64,000 bases of DNA, taken from NCBI GenBank assembly GCA_022701365.1, contig JAKUHH010000130.1, positions 62,001 through 126,000 of the forward strand, written 5' to 3'. The notes beneath the pieces were generated by a model. The model made no database searches. It saw nothing but the letters and a program-made list of their open reading frames with translations, and was not told the origin of the DNA. Positions 12,472 to 24,200 of the stretch are shown here, piece by piece (within the stretch, counting starts at the first letter, position 1; every line of letters starts with the position of its first letter). Source of the DNA: Mycocentrospora acerina. Lineage: Eukaryota; Ascomycota; Dothideomycetes; Pleosporales. Made by a program: the position numbers and the translations under genes.

Positions 12472-13619
12472 GGTGGGAGTTGGGAAGTATGGATTTGGGT
12501 GTTTGGTTATGGGTATTGTTGTTGCTGTTGTTGTTTTTATTTTTGTTGTTGTAGCTGATTTGGTCAGTTGTGTTTGTTTGTTTGTGAGTTGTAATGTAAA
12601 GTTTCTGATGTATAGATAGGGCTGGACGGTGAGCTTATATGTGTTGTTGGATGGGATTGTCTCATTTGAAAGTGAGACATGAGGAGTAGGTCTCTGATGG
12701 AGAGACTTGTGATTCATGCGATGTGAAGTCTGATAGAGAACTTTTTTCTTTGTTGGTGAGGGTTGTGACGCAAGGTGTTTTGCTTTCCCAGTGTCTCTGC
12801 AGCCAAGTTAATGTTCAGCGAGACAATAAACGGTTCGCCACAAAATTGGTGAGTATTTCTTTGGAGTTTTAGCTGAATCAGTTACAGTCATTTCTGACGC
12901 AGATTTGAGAACTTTGAAGAAAATATTCAGAAGATAAAACTAAAACGTCCGTAAAAGTGACAATGTGTCATGGAGCAGTATGAGCGTGCATTTGTGAAGT
13001 GATAAAACATGGATGTACAAGAAGTATGAAAAAAGATTGGAAACGAGAAGACTATAGCGAGTGGCAAAACTTTGAGTTGATAGAAAAAAATGGAGAAAAA
13101 GTGTTTAGTGAATGTTGATTTCTTGAGAGTTGATATATCCTAGGCATTTGACTACCTAGATTCTAGGTTGAAAACCTAAATAGAATATCCAGAGCTCCTT
13201 CACGAAGCTGTGTACACTATAGATGTTGTGGATGCAAGTATTGAAGATTACAACATCTCGACTCCAACAACTTGTGAAGGGAGTAACCTACGCATATAGC
13301 GCGACTAGACGCAAAGAACAACCAAGTTTGAGTAGAAAGAGAAAATAGCCACAGAGACCGGAAACGGGCAGAGAGTGATAAACCAGATTTACGAGCAAGA
13401 AGAGGAAAGTCTGGGGATCGACGTCAGATATGAGGCTACTCGGCACATCTTCGGTGGCGCAGAGGAGGAGAGCGACGGAGCTGCGATCCTAGCTCCGATA
13501 CACTCTCCCTCTCCCAACGGACTTTGAATCAACTGAACCTTAGCTGCCAACACATCTACAGAAACCAATCGAACCAGCACACTACAGCCACATTTTCAAA
13601 GCGATTGCTTACTGCAAAC
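12472..13619. other. Intergenic region, no gene seen
   Basis: Upstream DNA of the acidic-tailed gene (-) and of the INO80F-like gene (+). The first part is GT-rich (GTTGTT, GGTGTT stretches) and the middle part is AT-rich. No open frame with recognisable features. Confidence 0.5.
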
Positions 13620-14603
13620 ATGCAGAAACAAGGTACGTGATTCTTTGGTGTTGCTTCGCGCACCGCCAGTTGTTTAGCTACGCGCTCAAGGGAAGCCCGT
13701 ACGTGTTCACCGGGACTTGACGGCCTACATGTACAACTCCAGCACGCTGTGGAGATATAAAAATGCGGAAAAACGCGTCCAACCCATGTCTACGACTCTA
13801 CGCGCAATACCCACGGTGCATCTGATTCCCTGGACCGAGTTAACCCCTTCCCAGCCCCAGCGCGCGCCTTCTCTCAAAAAGAGCTGCCTCCCTCGGTTGA
13901 AGCGGCATACTACCGCAAATGCATCGAGCTCCGTCGCCGCATCACCGACATTGAAGAGAACAACGATGGCACACGCCAGCGCATCACACGGCTGAACCGG
14001 GGCATCCAGAAGATGCGACTCGAGCGCGCCTTTCTGCTCGAGCAGCTGCAAAAGCATCAAGAGTACAACATGGACGACTCGGACCGCAGCAGCTCCCCAC
14101 CGCCGACGCCCACCGACAAGCCCCTGCGCAGCAAGCGCAGCCACCGCAAGGGCACACCACCCGCAGGCGGAGACGGAAGCGCGCAGCACCACTCGTTTGG
14201 CGCAGGAGTCCTGCATCACATGAGCAGTGCGCAGAGTACACCTGATCCAGGACAACAGAGGAACCCGTTCTTCAGCAGCATTGGGCCTGCAGGAAGTCCT
14301 CCGCAAGCAGCAGTAAACGGGGCTCACCCACCACAACAGCAGCAAGCACCCCAACCCGCACTTCCCTCGCTACACGCTGTTGCACCCATCCAGACCCCCC
14401 AACAGCAGCAGCAGCCAAGACCAACGTACTTTGATACAGCGTACGACGAGCAGCGACCCACACCGGCAGAGCATGAAGGCGATGCAGCAGCAGGGAGGCG
14501 ACGTGCGTACTCTGGCGCCCAGCAACCTCCCTCAGAGTCGACGCCGCAAAATGGTGACACGGACATGACGGATGCGGGGAACTTTGCGGGCACTAACCGG
14601 TAA
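13620..14603 (+). CDS. INO80 complex subunit F-like domain protein (putative)
   Basis: Probable accessory subunit of the INO80 chromatin remodeller. Exon 1 is only 13 nt (13620-13632, MQKQ plus one base); the intron is 13633-13839 and exon 2 is 13840-14603, giving 258 aa. The acceptor at 13839 is chosen because it joins in phase to VNPFPAPARAFSQKELPPSV, whereas an upstream acceptor meets a TAA at 13758. The conserved core is AYYRKCIELRRRITDIEENN followed by a helix ending in RLERAFLLEQL, similar to the helical segment of TFPT/INO80F and fungal relatives. The rest is disordered: Ser/Pro-rich, with Gln runs (PQQQQAPQ, TPQQQQQPR) and an acidic end. The name rests on motif memory; coding status is firmer than the name. 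Confidence 0.65.
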
Positions 14604-15840
14604 AATGTATTGAGGGGTTGTAGTGGGTGTGCATGGCGACAGGCAAAGTACAGTCTCTTTCGGCTCTGAAGTTGTCTTTTGAAAAACCAGACGAACAGTG
14701 CAGGTTGGCGTTGAAGAGAGTAGGAAGAGAAACTTGTGTGTGTGTGTGTATGTGTATGTGGTAGAGAGAGAAAGTGAGTGAGACGGAAAGAGAGCAAGTG
14801 CGAGAGAGAGTGAGAGTGAGAGTGAGTGAATGAGTGAGTGAGAGAATGAGAGAAGAAAGTAGACTGCATATGTTTTAAAGAACCACAATATGCGACACTC
14901 TGGCGTTGAAATGGCAATAGTATTGCCAATAGCAATAGCGATATTGGAGGGGGGGACAAGGTCATAATTTTGTTTATTTGGTTGTTTGTATGTACAGTAT
15001 ACAGAGAGTGAGTGAGTGAGAGTGGGAGGGTGAGCGAGAGAGACAAGGCAAGAACAACCCCGTACATACATACATACATACATACATACGTACGTACCTA
15101 GATGGATAAATGGACAGCGTTGGCATTGACATGAGAGTTTGAAAATCCACAGAAAGAGCAGGAATACATACATACATACATACATTAAATATACACATAC
15201 ATACATGTACTATAAAAATTGTGCAAACTGACAGGCACAAAGTTATATCAGGTATACATTCAAAGGACTGCAGGTTTCCTCTTCTTACCTTATTTTTCTT
15301 TTTTTCCATTATAAATTCAATATAAACAACGATCTAATTAATGCAAGAGTATTGTGCTTTGCTCAACAAGTTTTCTTAAACTTGATGAATAGTATGGTCT
15401 ACACACGTACGCACGGCAATGGCAGGGCCGGTTTTACGAGCTAAAAAAAAAGGCTTGAACCGAGACCCTGCATCCCCCTCGCAAGACTGTCAAAAACCGG
15501 GAACCGTGGGTCGTTGGCGGGGCATGGTGCATCACGCAAGACGATGTAGCGCGGGATACGGGATACGGTGCACAGTGCACAGTGCATAGTACATGATACA
15601 TGATGCATAGTGGGTTGCCATGTTTGCAGTAAGCAACCCAAAGACACAGGAAAAATGGATTGAGGATATAGACCTATCGTCCAGAGGCGGAGATAAGGTA
15701 GCAAACAATCTACATGTTGCAAGCAGTGGAGCGAATTCCTCGTGAGAAGAAAGCCTTTGCTTTGTATACTCGTCGTCGCTTCTCGGCCGTCATCACCATC
15801 ATGATGTGCATAATCATCCAAAAACGTGAATACCAAGCGC
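14604..15840. other. Convergent intergenic region rich in microsatellites
   Basis: Between the INO80F-like gene (+) and calmodulin (-). It contains (GT)n/(GA)n and GAGT-rich tracts at about 14739-14850 and 14999-15050, two CATA arrays, and a stretch of nested short repeats at 15560-15612 (GGGATAC, GTGCACA, ACATGAT units). Long minus-strand open frames here are translations of these repeats (runs of Ser/Leu/His/Tyr) and are not taken as genes. Confidence 0.7.
15064..15090. repeat. (CATA)n tetranucleotide microsatellite
   Basis: Tandem TACA/CATA units running into TACG units. A second short array of the same unit is at about 15168-15186. Both are noncoding. Confidence 0.85.
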
Positions 15841-16757
15841 TTACTTCTGCATCATGAGCTGAACAAACTCGTTGTCTGTAGTTTGTTAGTATGGATGCTG
15901 AGGAAAGAGGACAAGTGGAAAAGCCTTACAGTCAATTCGGCCATCACCATCCTGGTCAGCCTCCCGGATCATCTCGTCAACCTCATCGTCGGTCAGCTTC
16001 TCGCCGATGGAGGTCATGACGTGGCGCAGCTCGGCAGCGGAGATGAAGCCGTTGTTGTCGCGATCAAAGACCTTGAACGCTTCCCGGATCTCCTCCTCGG
16101 AGTCGGTGTCCTTCATCTTGCGGGCCATCATGGTGAGGAACTCGGGGAAGTCGATGGTGCCGTTGTTGTCGGCATCGACCTCGTTGATCATGTCTTGCAG
16201 CTCAGACTCGCTGGGGTTCTGGCCGAGGGAGCGCATGACGGTGCCGAGCTCCTTGGTGGTGATCTGACCTGCAGGGCGACATTGTCAGCTATACGTACTC
16301 TGTTGGGGGCGGGTGGGTGCTTTGGTCGTCTGTTGTGGCGGCAGGGCCATGGTGAGGACCACCCCGGCGCCAACTCCGACAGGGGGGGCAGATGAGGGCG
16401 GCAGTCAATGGGCTCGTGGGGGGCTTGTCGGCGTAGCGAGTGCATCGAGAGGGGCTACTAACCATCGCCATCCTTGTCCTAAAGGCAGGAGCAGTGTCAG
16501 CATCGCGTCTGGCAGGCGAGCACATGCTCTCGGGCGGCCAGGCAGCCGCGACTCGTGGCAGGCGGGGCGGGGTGGGAGCACTTACGAACAGGGAGAAGGC
16601 CTCCTTGAACTCGGAGACTTGCTCCTCGGTGAGAGAATCGGCCTGCGATTGCGTGTCAGCTCAGCGCAAGGGCATGGGGGCGGGCGGGTGTTGTGTTTTC
16701 CAAGGCGGGGTATGGAGGTGGGTGGGAGGCACTCGCAGCGCGGGGCAGACGCACCAT
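15841..16757 (-). CDS. CMD1: Calmodulin
   Basis: Ca2+ sensor that activates calcineurin, CaM kinases and other targets. Exons on the minus strand: 16757-16755 (only the ATG), 16642-16586, 16478-16463 (16 nt), 16268-15930 and 15875-15841; total 450 nt, 149 aa. Four EF hands with intact loops are readable: DKDGDGQITTKE, DADNNGTIDFPE, DRDNNGFISAAE and DQDGDGRIDYNE, the last joined across the final intron. The protein ends NEFVQLMMQK. Donors and acceptors are canonical. The start exon carries no more than the initiator codon, and the third exon is a 16-nt microexon coding DKDGDG. It is divergent to TLG2, with 416 bp between start codons. Essentially identical in length and sequence to ascomycete calmodulins. 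Confidence 0.98.
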
Positions 16758-17173
16758 GTTTGCTGTGGGGAGAGTGTGTGGGTGGAGGGGTGAGGGAGCG
16801 GGCGTGTTCAGGGCAGAGTGCGGGCAACGGGCGTTATATAGCGGCGGGCGGTGCAGTGGGGAGCGACGTTGTCGAGTGTTTGCGGCTGGAGGCGTGGTGA
16901 ACTCCACCCTCTGCCCTTTGCTTAGCGGCCCGCCGAGAACGGGAAAGCGGACACAGACACAGGCCAAGGGTCGGGCCAGCGCCTGCCAGTCGAGGCGTGC
17001 GGCTGAAACAGACGGCCCAGTGCGCCCATCTATTCGTCGCCCGTCACGCCGCGAAGAACAGCTTAGCACCGCAGAGCACAGCAGAGCACAGCACAGCACA
17101 CCACCGCAGAGCACACCACACCACCCTTCTGCAACTACCATGACATAGCCGCCCCGACCCTCGCCAGCCCAAC
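16758..17173. promoter_or_regulatory. Bidirectional promoter region of calmodulin and TLG2
   Basis: 416 bp between divergent start codons. It is GC-rich and has a cluster of CAGAGCACAG / CAGCACACC repeats at about 17070-17125, close to the TLG2 start. On the calmodulin side there is a TATATAG (16835-16841), about 80 bp upstream of its ATG. Confidence 0.5.
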
Positions 17174-18462
17174 ATGTGGCGGGACCGCACCAATCTGTAG
17201 GCCACGCCACGCCATGCCGCGACGGCACCTGGCTGTGTTCCTTCTCGCTGACGTAGCCCGTGTAGCTTCATCTCCTACCGCCAGTCCTATTCGCACCATC
17301 CCCCGAAGAAGACGCGCTATGGCGGACCAGCCTCCAATGGCTTCGGCGATGGCAGGCGCGTGTCCGAGGAGCGCCAGGGACTCATGTCCAGCGGCGCCTT
17401 TGACGACGACGGCGACGCAGTAATCGAAATGGACCTGCTGCCTCCACGCTGGCTCGACGTGCAGGACGACATCACCCAGCACCTCGCCGACATTGCAAAG
17501 CAGACGCGCAAGCTCGACCAGCTGCACCAGAAGCACGTGCTTCCAGGCTTCGACGATGAAGACGTCAAGAAGCGCGAGGAGCGCGAGATTGAGCAGCTCA
17601 CGCAGTCCATTACAAGAAGCTTCCAAAAGTGCCAGCAGGCCATCAAGAGAATAGAAATCATGGTGCGCGAAGCAAAGCAGCAGGGCAACATCAACCAGGG
17701 CGAAGAGGTCATGGCACACAATCTCAAAATCTCCCTGGCTACCCGTGTGGGTGAAGTGAGCGCAATGTTTCGCAAGAAGCAATCCGCATATCTGAAAAGT
17801 CAGCAATACACATCCCACCCCAGCAGTACACACACGATAGCTAACCTGTCCAAGAACTCCGCGACCTGGGTGGTTTCGCCTCGCCCTTTCGCACTGCAAC
17901 CCCCGTTCAAAACCCTTACAACGATCCTGCCCTCCAAGAGTCTGACGCCGACCGCTCCTTCTCGCAGTCGACCCTTCTCCAAACAAAGCAGCAACGACTG
18001 CGCCATGACCCCAACGAAGCTCTCATCGCCCAGCGTGAACGCGAAATCGAGGACATTGCCCAAGGCATCATCGAGCTCGCAAACATTTTCCAAGAACTGC
18101 AGACCATGGTCATCGACCAGGGTAGCATGCTAGATCGCATCGACTACAACGTAGAAAACATGTCGCGCGACGTCAAGGAGGCAGACAAGGAGCTCACGGT
18201 AGCTTCCGGTTACCAGAGAAAGACGTTGAAGAGAAAAATCATGCTGTTGCTTGCCATTGTCATAGCGGGCGTATTCATCCTGCTGTCGCTGAAGCTGAGT
18301 CGAAGAGGTGGGGGCGACGCGCCCGCCCCGGTTCCTGTTGCTCCTGACGATCCTCCCATTCGGGCGAGAAGGCAGCCGATGTCATTACAAACAAGTCACA
18401 GCTGGCATCGCCGGAAACGACGGATATGGCAAGGGGTGGTTGATGACTTGTTTATGATTTGA
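17174..18462 (+). CDS. TLG2: Qa-SNARE Tlg2 / syntaxin-16
   Basis: t-SNARE of the trans-Golgi network and endosomes, mediating fusion of endosome-derived vesicles. Exons: 17174-17196, 17266-17798 and 17855-18462, giving 387 aa (yeast Tlg2 is about 397). The N-terminus MWRDRTNLFISYRQSYSHH is joined across intron 1 and matches the typical Tlg2 start. Residues ~60-180 hold the LPPRWLDVQDDI segment and the helical Habc region. The SNARE motif runs from EREIEDIAQGI through FQELQTMVIDQGSMLDRI (central Gln layer) to about residue 325, followed by a hydrophobic tail anchor IMLLLAIVIAGVFILLSL. Intron 2 has an atypical GTCAGC donor, placed by phase. Beyond the anchor, the +1-shifted frame over ~18355-18440 also reads plausibly (GEKAADVITNKS), so the extreme C-terminus is uncertain. 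Confidence 0.9.
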
Positions 18463-18531
18463 ATGCACTTTTTTTTTCTGTAGAATAATCACAAATGGAC
18501 CCCTTTGACCAATTTCTCTTGACGATGAAGA

Positions 18532-18672
18532 ACAGATATTTGCAGCCAACTAGAGGGTAAAGATTTACAGATATTTGCAACCAACTAGACGCTAGAAATG
18601 TACAGATATTTGCAACCAACTAGACGCTAGAAATGTACAGATATTTGCAGCCAACTAGACTGTAGAAATATA
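18532..18672. repeat. 35-bp minisatellite, four copies
   Basis: Copies begin at 18532, 18567, 18602 and 18637, exactly 35 bp apart. The unit begins ACAGATATTTGC and contains CCAACTAGA. The two middle copies are nearly identical and the outer ones diverge by a few bases. It starts 70 bp after the TLG2 stop codon, so at least part may be transcribed in the 3' UTR. Confidence 0.92.
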
Positions 18673-19125
18673 CACAGTCTGTGCCGTAAGCGTGCATGTA
18701 GCGTGTTTTTTTGGTCTAGACCATGAATGTCGATTGGGATAGTTGGCTACCTAATGGCTTGGGCGAGGCTATCGTAGTCGCGACTTCCACATTCGTACCC
18801 TAAGCTCCCCTCACCCCGTGCGTGACGACACCATGCGCATCAACAGCAGTAAGCACATCAGCAGCCTTTTGCTCTCTGAATCTGGCAGCGAGTGAGTGGT
18901 TGGCAACAAAGCTCAAGCTCTCGTAGATTGGAGGACGCAGACCACGAGACGCGTTGTAAGGCCGTCCATGTCGAGGCTATTTTAGGATGACCAGCCCATA
19001 CGTACAAACTACTCCGCCTTGCGTGTAACCCAACAGCATCTAGTGTGGAATAGATGGGTGGGTATCGAGACAGCCTGCTCAGATGGTGGTCAGTGGTGAC
19101 TGGGTATGCCGCGCCGCGGTAGTAT

Positions 19126-19195
19126 CGAATAGGTTACACTCCAGCTCTGGTGTCGATTGTCGAATAGGTTTCAATCCAGCTCTGGTGTCGATTTG
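19126..19195. repeat. 35-bp direct duplication (two copies)
   Basis: Copies at 19126-19160 and 19161-19195, beginning CGAATAGGTT and containing CCAGCTCTGGTGTCGATT. Each copy also contains the short inverted repeat CCAGCTCTGG. The unit is unrelated in sequence to the 18532 repeat although the period is equal. Confidence 0.9.
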
Positions 19196-20073
19196 TGCGC
19201 GACATGTCAAGTAGATGACCGCCAGCACTTGGGGAACTGCATTGTGCTTCCATCCATCCATCCATATGTGTGCGTGTATATATATATATATATTTGTTTA
19301 TATATTTATGCATGCAGGTATCACGACTAGTCACGCTGCTATGGCGCAGCAAAAGGATGTGCTCAGCAAAAAGGATTCGCTGCATGTCACGTCGGGTTTC
19401 AGGTAGTGATCAGCTCTGCAGGAGACAGGGCGGAGACGGGGCGGAGACAGGGCTTGGTGCTAAGGTTAAATGCTTCAGCCGTAGCCGTCAGCTTCGTCTT
19501 GCAATGTGGCGTCGAGTGGCCAAGTGGACAAGTGTACTCGAGCAGAATGTGCTCCTAGGTGGACTGCACAACGAGATTCCACTGCTTCCATTCGACGACT
19601 GGGGCAGGGGAGAAAAAGAAAAAAGGCGTACAAGGACAGTGTTGGATAGGTGGGATTCGTTTGAGACATCGCGGCCAGGGTCGCGCTTGCTGCACGTTGG
19701 GTTGGTCCAGGGTAAGCGCACTGCCTCCAGCTTCGCGTCCGTGCCCAGGCCTCCTCCTTCAGCCAGCCAAACTCTACGAACAGATGCGGGTATCTGTCTT
19801 GGAAGCCTCAAACCATTGAACAACCACTCTCCCTCCCTCCCTCTCGCCCCCGCGACCCAAAAACTTCCGACGCACTCGCTTCCAGCTCAAAACGTCAGCC
19901 AAGCTGTCTTGCTATTTCGGGAACAGCTTACGCAGCTCCGCAACTCGCTGCATACGCTCGCACCAAGGACGACCAATTGAGGGGAAGAGAAAGCACCGCC
20001 TCGAGCTTTTGCATGCGCAGGGAGAGCAGAACCGCTGCGCGGAGAGAAGAGCTTGTAAACTTGTCTGGCCGCC

Positions 20074-23000
20074 ATGGCCGGCCGGCCGCCAAATGGGCCG
20101 CCGTCGCACGATAATCTGATCGACTTCGACGACCACCAACCTACATACTACTCGGGCGCACGCGCTCCTGTAAACGATGACGACCTGCTCCATCGCTACG
20201 ACATAGACAATTCCGACACGGCGCCGCCGGGACGGCCCTCGGTATCCTACGATGACTTTGTGGGGGGAGCAAGGCCCGCTGCGGGCCTACCGGGAGGGCC
20301 TGGCGCACCTCTCGAGGAATCGCCATATCTCCAGGGCGGGAACAGAGCGTATTCGCAAACGTCGGATTTGAACAACTACCAGAGATATTCAGACGCAGAG
20401 ATACCCGCCGACGATGATCGGTCAGTGCAGGGCTACTACGCCGCTGGAGGCGCCTTTGAGCCATCGTCGCCCGACGTTCATCGCGGAAATTCCAAAAACA
20501 GCCACAACAGGAACAGTATTCTGACCTTGGGTGGAGGTCTCACGGGCCGAGTCAAGAACATATTTGGACGAGGCACAGATTACTCGGAAATGGACCTGCC
20601 GTTGACGGAGCACGCAGCGCAAAATAATCAACCGGCTCCGGGCGCCTACGATGACGGCCAGCCCCCTGCGAAGAAAAAGAGCACACCGGGGAAATTCAAG
20701 TTTGGGTTTGGACGAGGAGCACCTGATCCGTCAACACTAGGACCTAGGATGATCCAGCTGAACAACCCCGCCGCAAACTCGGAACAAAAGTACGTGGACA
20801 ATCACATTTCCACCACGAAATACAACGTCTTTACTTTCTTCCCAAAGTTCTTGTATGAGCAATTTTCAAAATACGCCAATTTGTTCTTCTTGTTCACAGC
20901 TGCCCTGCAACAAATACCCAACGTCTCGCCAACATCACGATACACGACCATTGTACCGCTTCTGATTGTCCTACTCGTGTCGGCTGTCAAGGAATACATT
21001 GAGGACTACAGACGGAGGCAATCAGATGCGCAGCTGAATAGCTCAAAGGCACAGGTCTTGAAGGGAACGGCATTCGCAGACACGAAGTGGATCAACGTTT
21101 CGGTTGGAGACATAATTCGAGTCGAGTCGGAGCAACCTTTCCCCGCTGATCTGGTACTCCTTGCATCCTCAGAACCAGAAGGTCTATGCTACATTGAAAC
21201 TGCCAATTTGGACGGAGAGACAAACTTGAAGATCAAGCAGGCTATCCCTGAGACGGCGGATTTTGTCAGTGCTGCTGAGCTGGGCAGACTCGGTGGAAAG
21301 ATCCGATCCGAGCAACCTAACAGCAGTTTGTACACATATGAAGCGACACTGACCATGGCCACTGGCGGAGGAGAGAAAGAATTGCCGTTACAACCAGATC
21401 AGCTCCTTTTGCGTGGCGCTGTGCTACGAAATACCCCCTGGATTCACGGCGTGGTCGTATTTACAGGACACGAGACGAAGCTGATGAGGAACGCTACTGC
21501 CACACCGATCAAGACGACTGCCGTGGAACGAATGGTTAATAAGCAAATTCTTATGCTTGTTGTCATCTTGATCTGCCTCAGCATCATCAGTTCTATTGGT
21601 GATGTTATCATTCGGTCTACCCGGGGCGGAAGCCTGGGGTATCTTGAGTTGGGCAAGTTCAACGGCGCCAAGCAATTCTTCCTGGATCTTTTGACGTACT
21701 GGGTTCTCTATTCGAATTTGGTACCCATCTCGCTGTTTGTTACTATTGAACTTGTCAAGTACTACCTAGGCACTCTGATTGACTCTGATCTGGACATATA
21801 CTACGAACCTACGGACACTCCCGCGAACTGTCGAACTTCGTCTTTGGTGGAAGAGTTGGGTCAGATTGAGTACATTTTCTCGGACAAGACCGGTACTTTG
21901 ACATGCAACATGATGGAATTCAGGCAGTCGTCGATTGCCGGCATTCAGTACGCCGACGAGATTCCGGAGGACCGTAGAGCAACCATGGAAGACGGGGTTG
22001 AGGTTGGTATTCATGATTTCAAGCAGCTGGAACAACATCGTCAGACCCACAGGAACAAGCACATTATTCACCACTTTCTCACGCTACTTTCGACATGTCA
22101 CACGGTCATTCCTGAAAGAGGTGGTGCCAATGATGCAATCAAATACCAGGCTGCGTCTCCCGACGAAGGTGCACTAGTTGAAGGAGCTGTACAATTGGGT
22201 TTCAAGTTTGTTGCGCGAAAACCGCGAGCTGTTATTATCGAAGTGGAGGGTCAGCGTCGGGAGTACGAGCTTCTTGCTGTGTGTGAATTCAACTCGACAA
22301 GAAAGAGGATGTCTGCCATTTTCCGCACACCAGAAGGCAAACTTGTACTCTACTGCAAGGGTGCTGATACCGTCATTCTCGAGCGACTTGGCAAAGACAA
22401 CCCATACACGGAAACGACATTGACGCATCTTGAGGAGTATGCCTCGGAGGGTCTCCGCACGCTTTGTCTTGCTATGCGTGAGATTACAGAGGATGAGTTT
22501 CAACAGTGGTGGAAAGTCTTCAACACGGCGCAAACAACTGTCAGCGGAAACCGTGCTGACGAACTAGACAAGGCTGCTGAACTCATCGAGCACGATCTCA
22601 CTCTTCTCGGAGCGACCGCTATTGAAGATAAACTACAGGATGGTGTGCCAGACACGATTGCCACGCTTCAATCGGCTGGTATTAAGATCTGGGTCTTGAC
22701 TGGAGATCGCCAGGAGACTGCCATCAACATTGGTATGAGTTGTAAGCTGATCAGTGAGGACATGAGTCTTTTGATTATCAATGAAGAATCTAAGGAGGCA
22801 ACGAGAGACAATATCCAAAAGAAGGCTCAGGCCATTGCAAACCAGGGCGTTGGGGGGGCAGAAATGGACGTCCTCGCTCTGGTCATTGACGGAAAATCAC
22901 TAACGTATGCACTCGAGCGAGACCTTGAGAAAGAGTTCCTCGACTTGGCTGTCAAGTGCAAGGCTGTCATATGCTGTCGCGTCTCTCCTCTACAGAAAGC

Positions 23001-24200
23001 GCTCGTCGTCAAACTCGTCAAACGCCACCTCAAAGCCATTCTCCTCGCTATTGGAGATGGTGCAAACGACGTCTCCATGATCCAAGCTGCTCACGTTGGA
23101 GTTGGTATCAGTGGTGTCGAAGGTCTTCAGGCAGCTCGCAGCGCAGATATATCGATTGGGCAGTTCCGCTACCTACGCAAACTCCTCCTCGTGCACGGCG
23201 CGTGGAGTTACCAGCGAGTCAGCAAAGTTATTTTGTACTCATTCTACAAGAACATTGCCATGTTTATGACACAATTCTGGTACTCGTTCCAAAATGCCTT
23301 TTCGGGGCAGATTATCTACGAATCCTGGACTCTGACCTTTTACAACGTCTTCTTCACGGCCGCACCGCCCTTTGTCATGGGCATCTTTGATCAATTTGTT
23401 AGCGCTAGACTCTTGGATCGATACCCGCAGCTCTACCGTCTTAGCCAGTCTGGCGTGTTCTTCAAGATGCACTCGTTCTGGTCGTGGGTGGCAAACGGCT
23501 TCTACCACTCTCTTATCCTGTACTTTGGCTCTCAGGCCATCATTCTCTGGGACTGGCCGCAATGGGATGGCCTGAACGCTGGCCACTGGGTATGGGGTAC
23601 GGCATCGTACACTGCTAACCTCGCCACGGTCCTGCTCAAAGCGTCACTTATCACGAACATCTGGACAAAGTACACGTTCCTCGCGATTCCTGGGTCGTTC
23701 CTCCTCTGGTTCATCCTCATGCCATTGTACGCCTACGTTGCGCCCATGGCCGGTATCAGTCATGAATACGTTGGCGTGATTGAACGTCTATTCCCTGATC
23801 CGCGCTTCTGGGCGATGGTGGTTGTTCTCCCACCTCTTTGCTTGATACGCGATATCGCATGGAAGTACGCGAAGCGAATGTACTTTCCCCAGTCATACCA
23901 TCATGTGCAGGAGATTCAAAAGTACAACATTCAGGATTATAGGCCAAGGTATGTTTTTTTTCCTTTCTCTCTTTCTTTTCTCCCTTTTCTTGTTGTATGG
24001 GAAGCAAAACTAATTTGTATCCAAATAGAATGGAGCAATTCCAAAAGGCGATCCGCAAGGTGCGTCAAGTACAGCGCATGCGAAAACAGCGTGGATATGC
24101 CTTTTCTCAGACAGATGAGAGTCAGGCCCGCGTTCTGCAGGCGTATGATACCACACAGGAGCGTGGGCGGTATGGAGAGATGGCGAGTTCGAGGAAGTAG
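20074..24200 (+). CDS. DRS2: P4-type ATPase, phospholipid flippase (Drs2 type)
   Basis: Translocates aminophospholipids to the cytosolic leaflet at the Golgi and endosomes, usually with a Cdc50-type beta subunit. Exon 1 is 20074-23948, the intron 23949-24028, and exon 2 24029-24200, giving 1348 aa (yeast Drs2 1355 aa). The first ~230 residues are a disordered Asp/Gly/Ser-rich cytosolic tail. Motifs: DGETNLK at ~380-386 (actuator), NLVPISLF at ~548-555 (the P4-specific replacement of PEGL in TM4), DKTGTLT with phosphorylated Asp ~604, KGADTVI (nucleotide binding), LTGDRQETAINI and GDGANDVSMIQAAHVG (hinge). About ten membrane segments are expected, with six after the hinge. The terminal exon holds the basic EQFQKAIRKVRQVQRMRKQR region followed by the C-terminal tail. 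Upstream neighbour TLG2 acts in the same trans-Golgi/endosome route; whether that is more than coincidence is unknown. Confidence 0.95.

Larger units (their letters stand above)
18463..20073. other. Long intergenic region with tandem repeats
   Basis: Between TLG2 and the flippase gene, both on the plus strand. It contains two unrelated 35-bp-period tandem repeats (listed separately), a (TA)n tract near 19278-19294, and a CT-rich stretch (CCCTCCCTCCCTC) about 230 bp before the flippase start. No open frame is convincing. Confidence 0.6.

Noticed and set aside
15064..15186. CATA arrays as telomeric sequence or CRISPR-like array
   Set aside because: The unit is not the TTAGGG telomere unit of these fungi, and there are no unique spacers between repeats.
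14324..15206. Long minus-strand open frames rich in Ser, Leu, His and Tyr-Val
   Set aside because: They are translations of GA, GT and CATA microsatellites.
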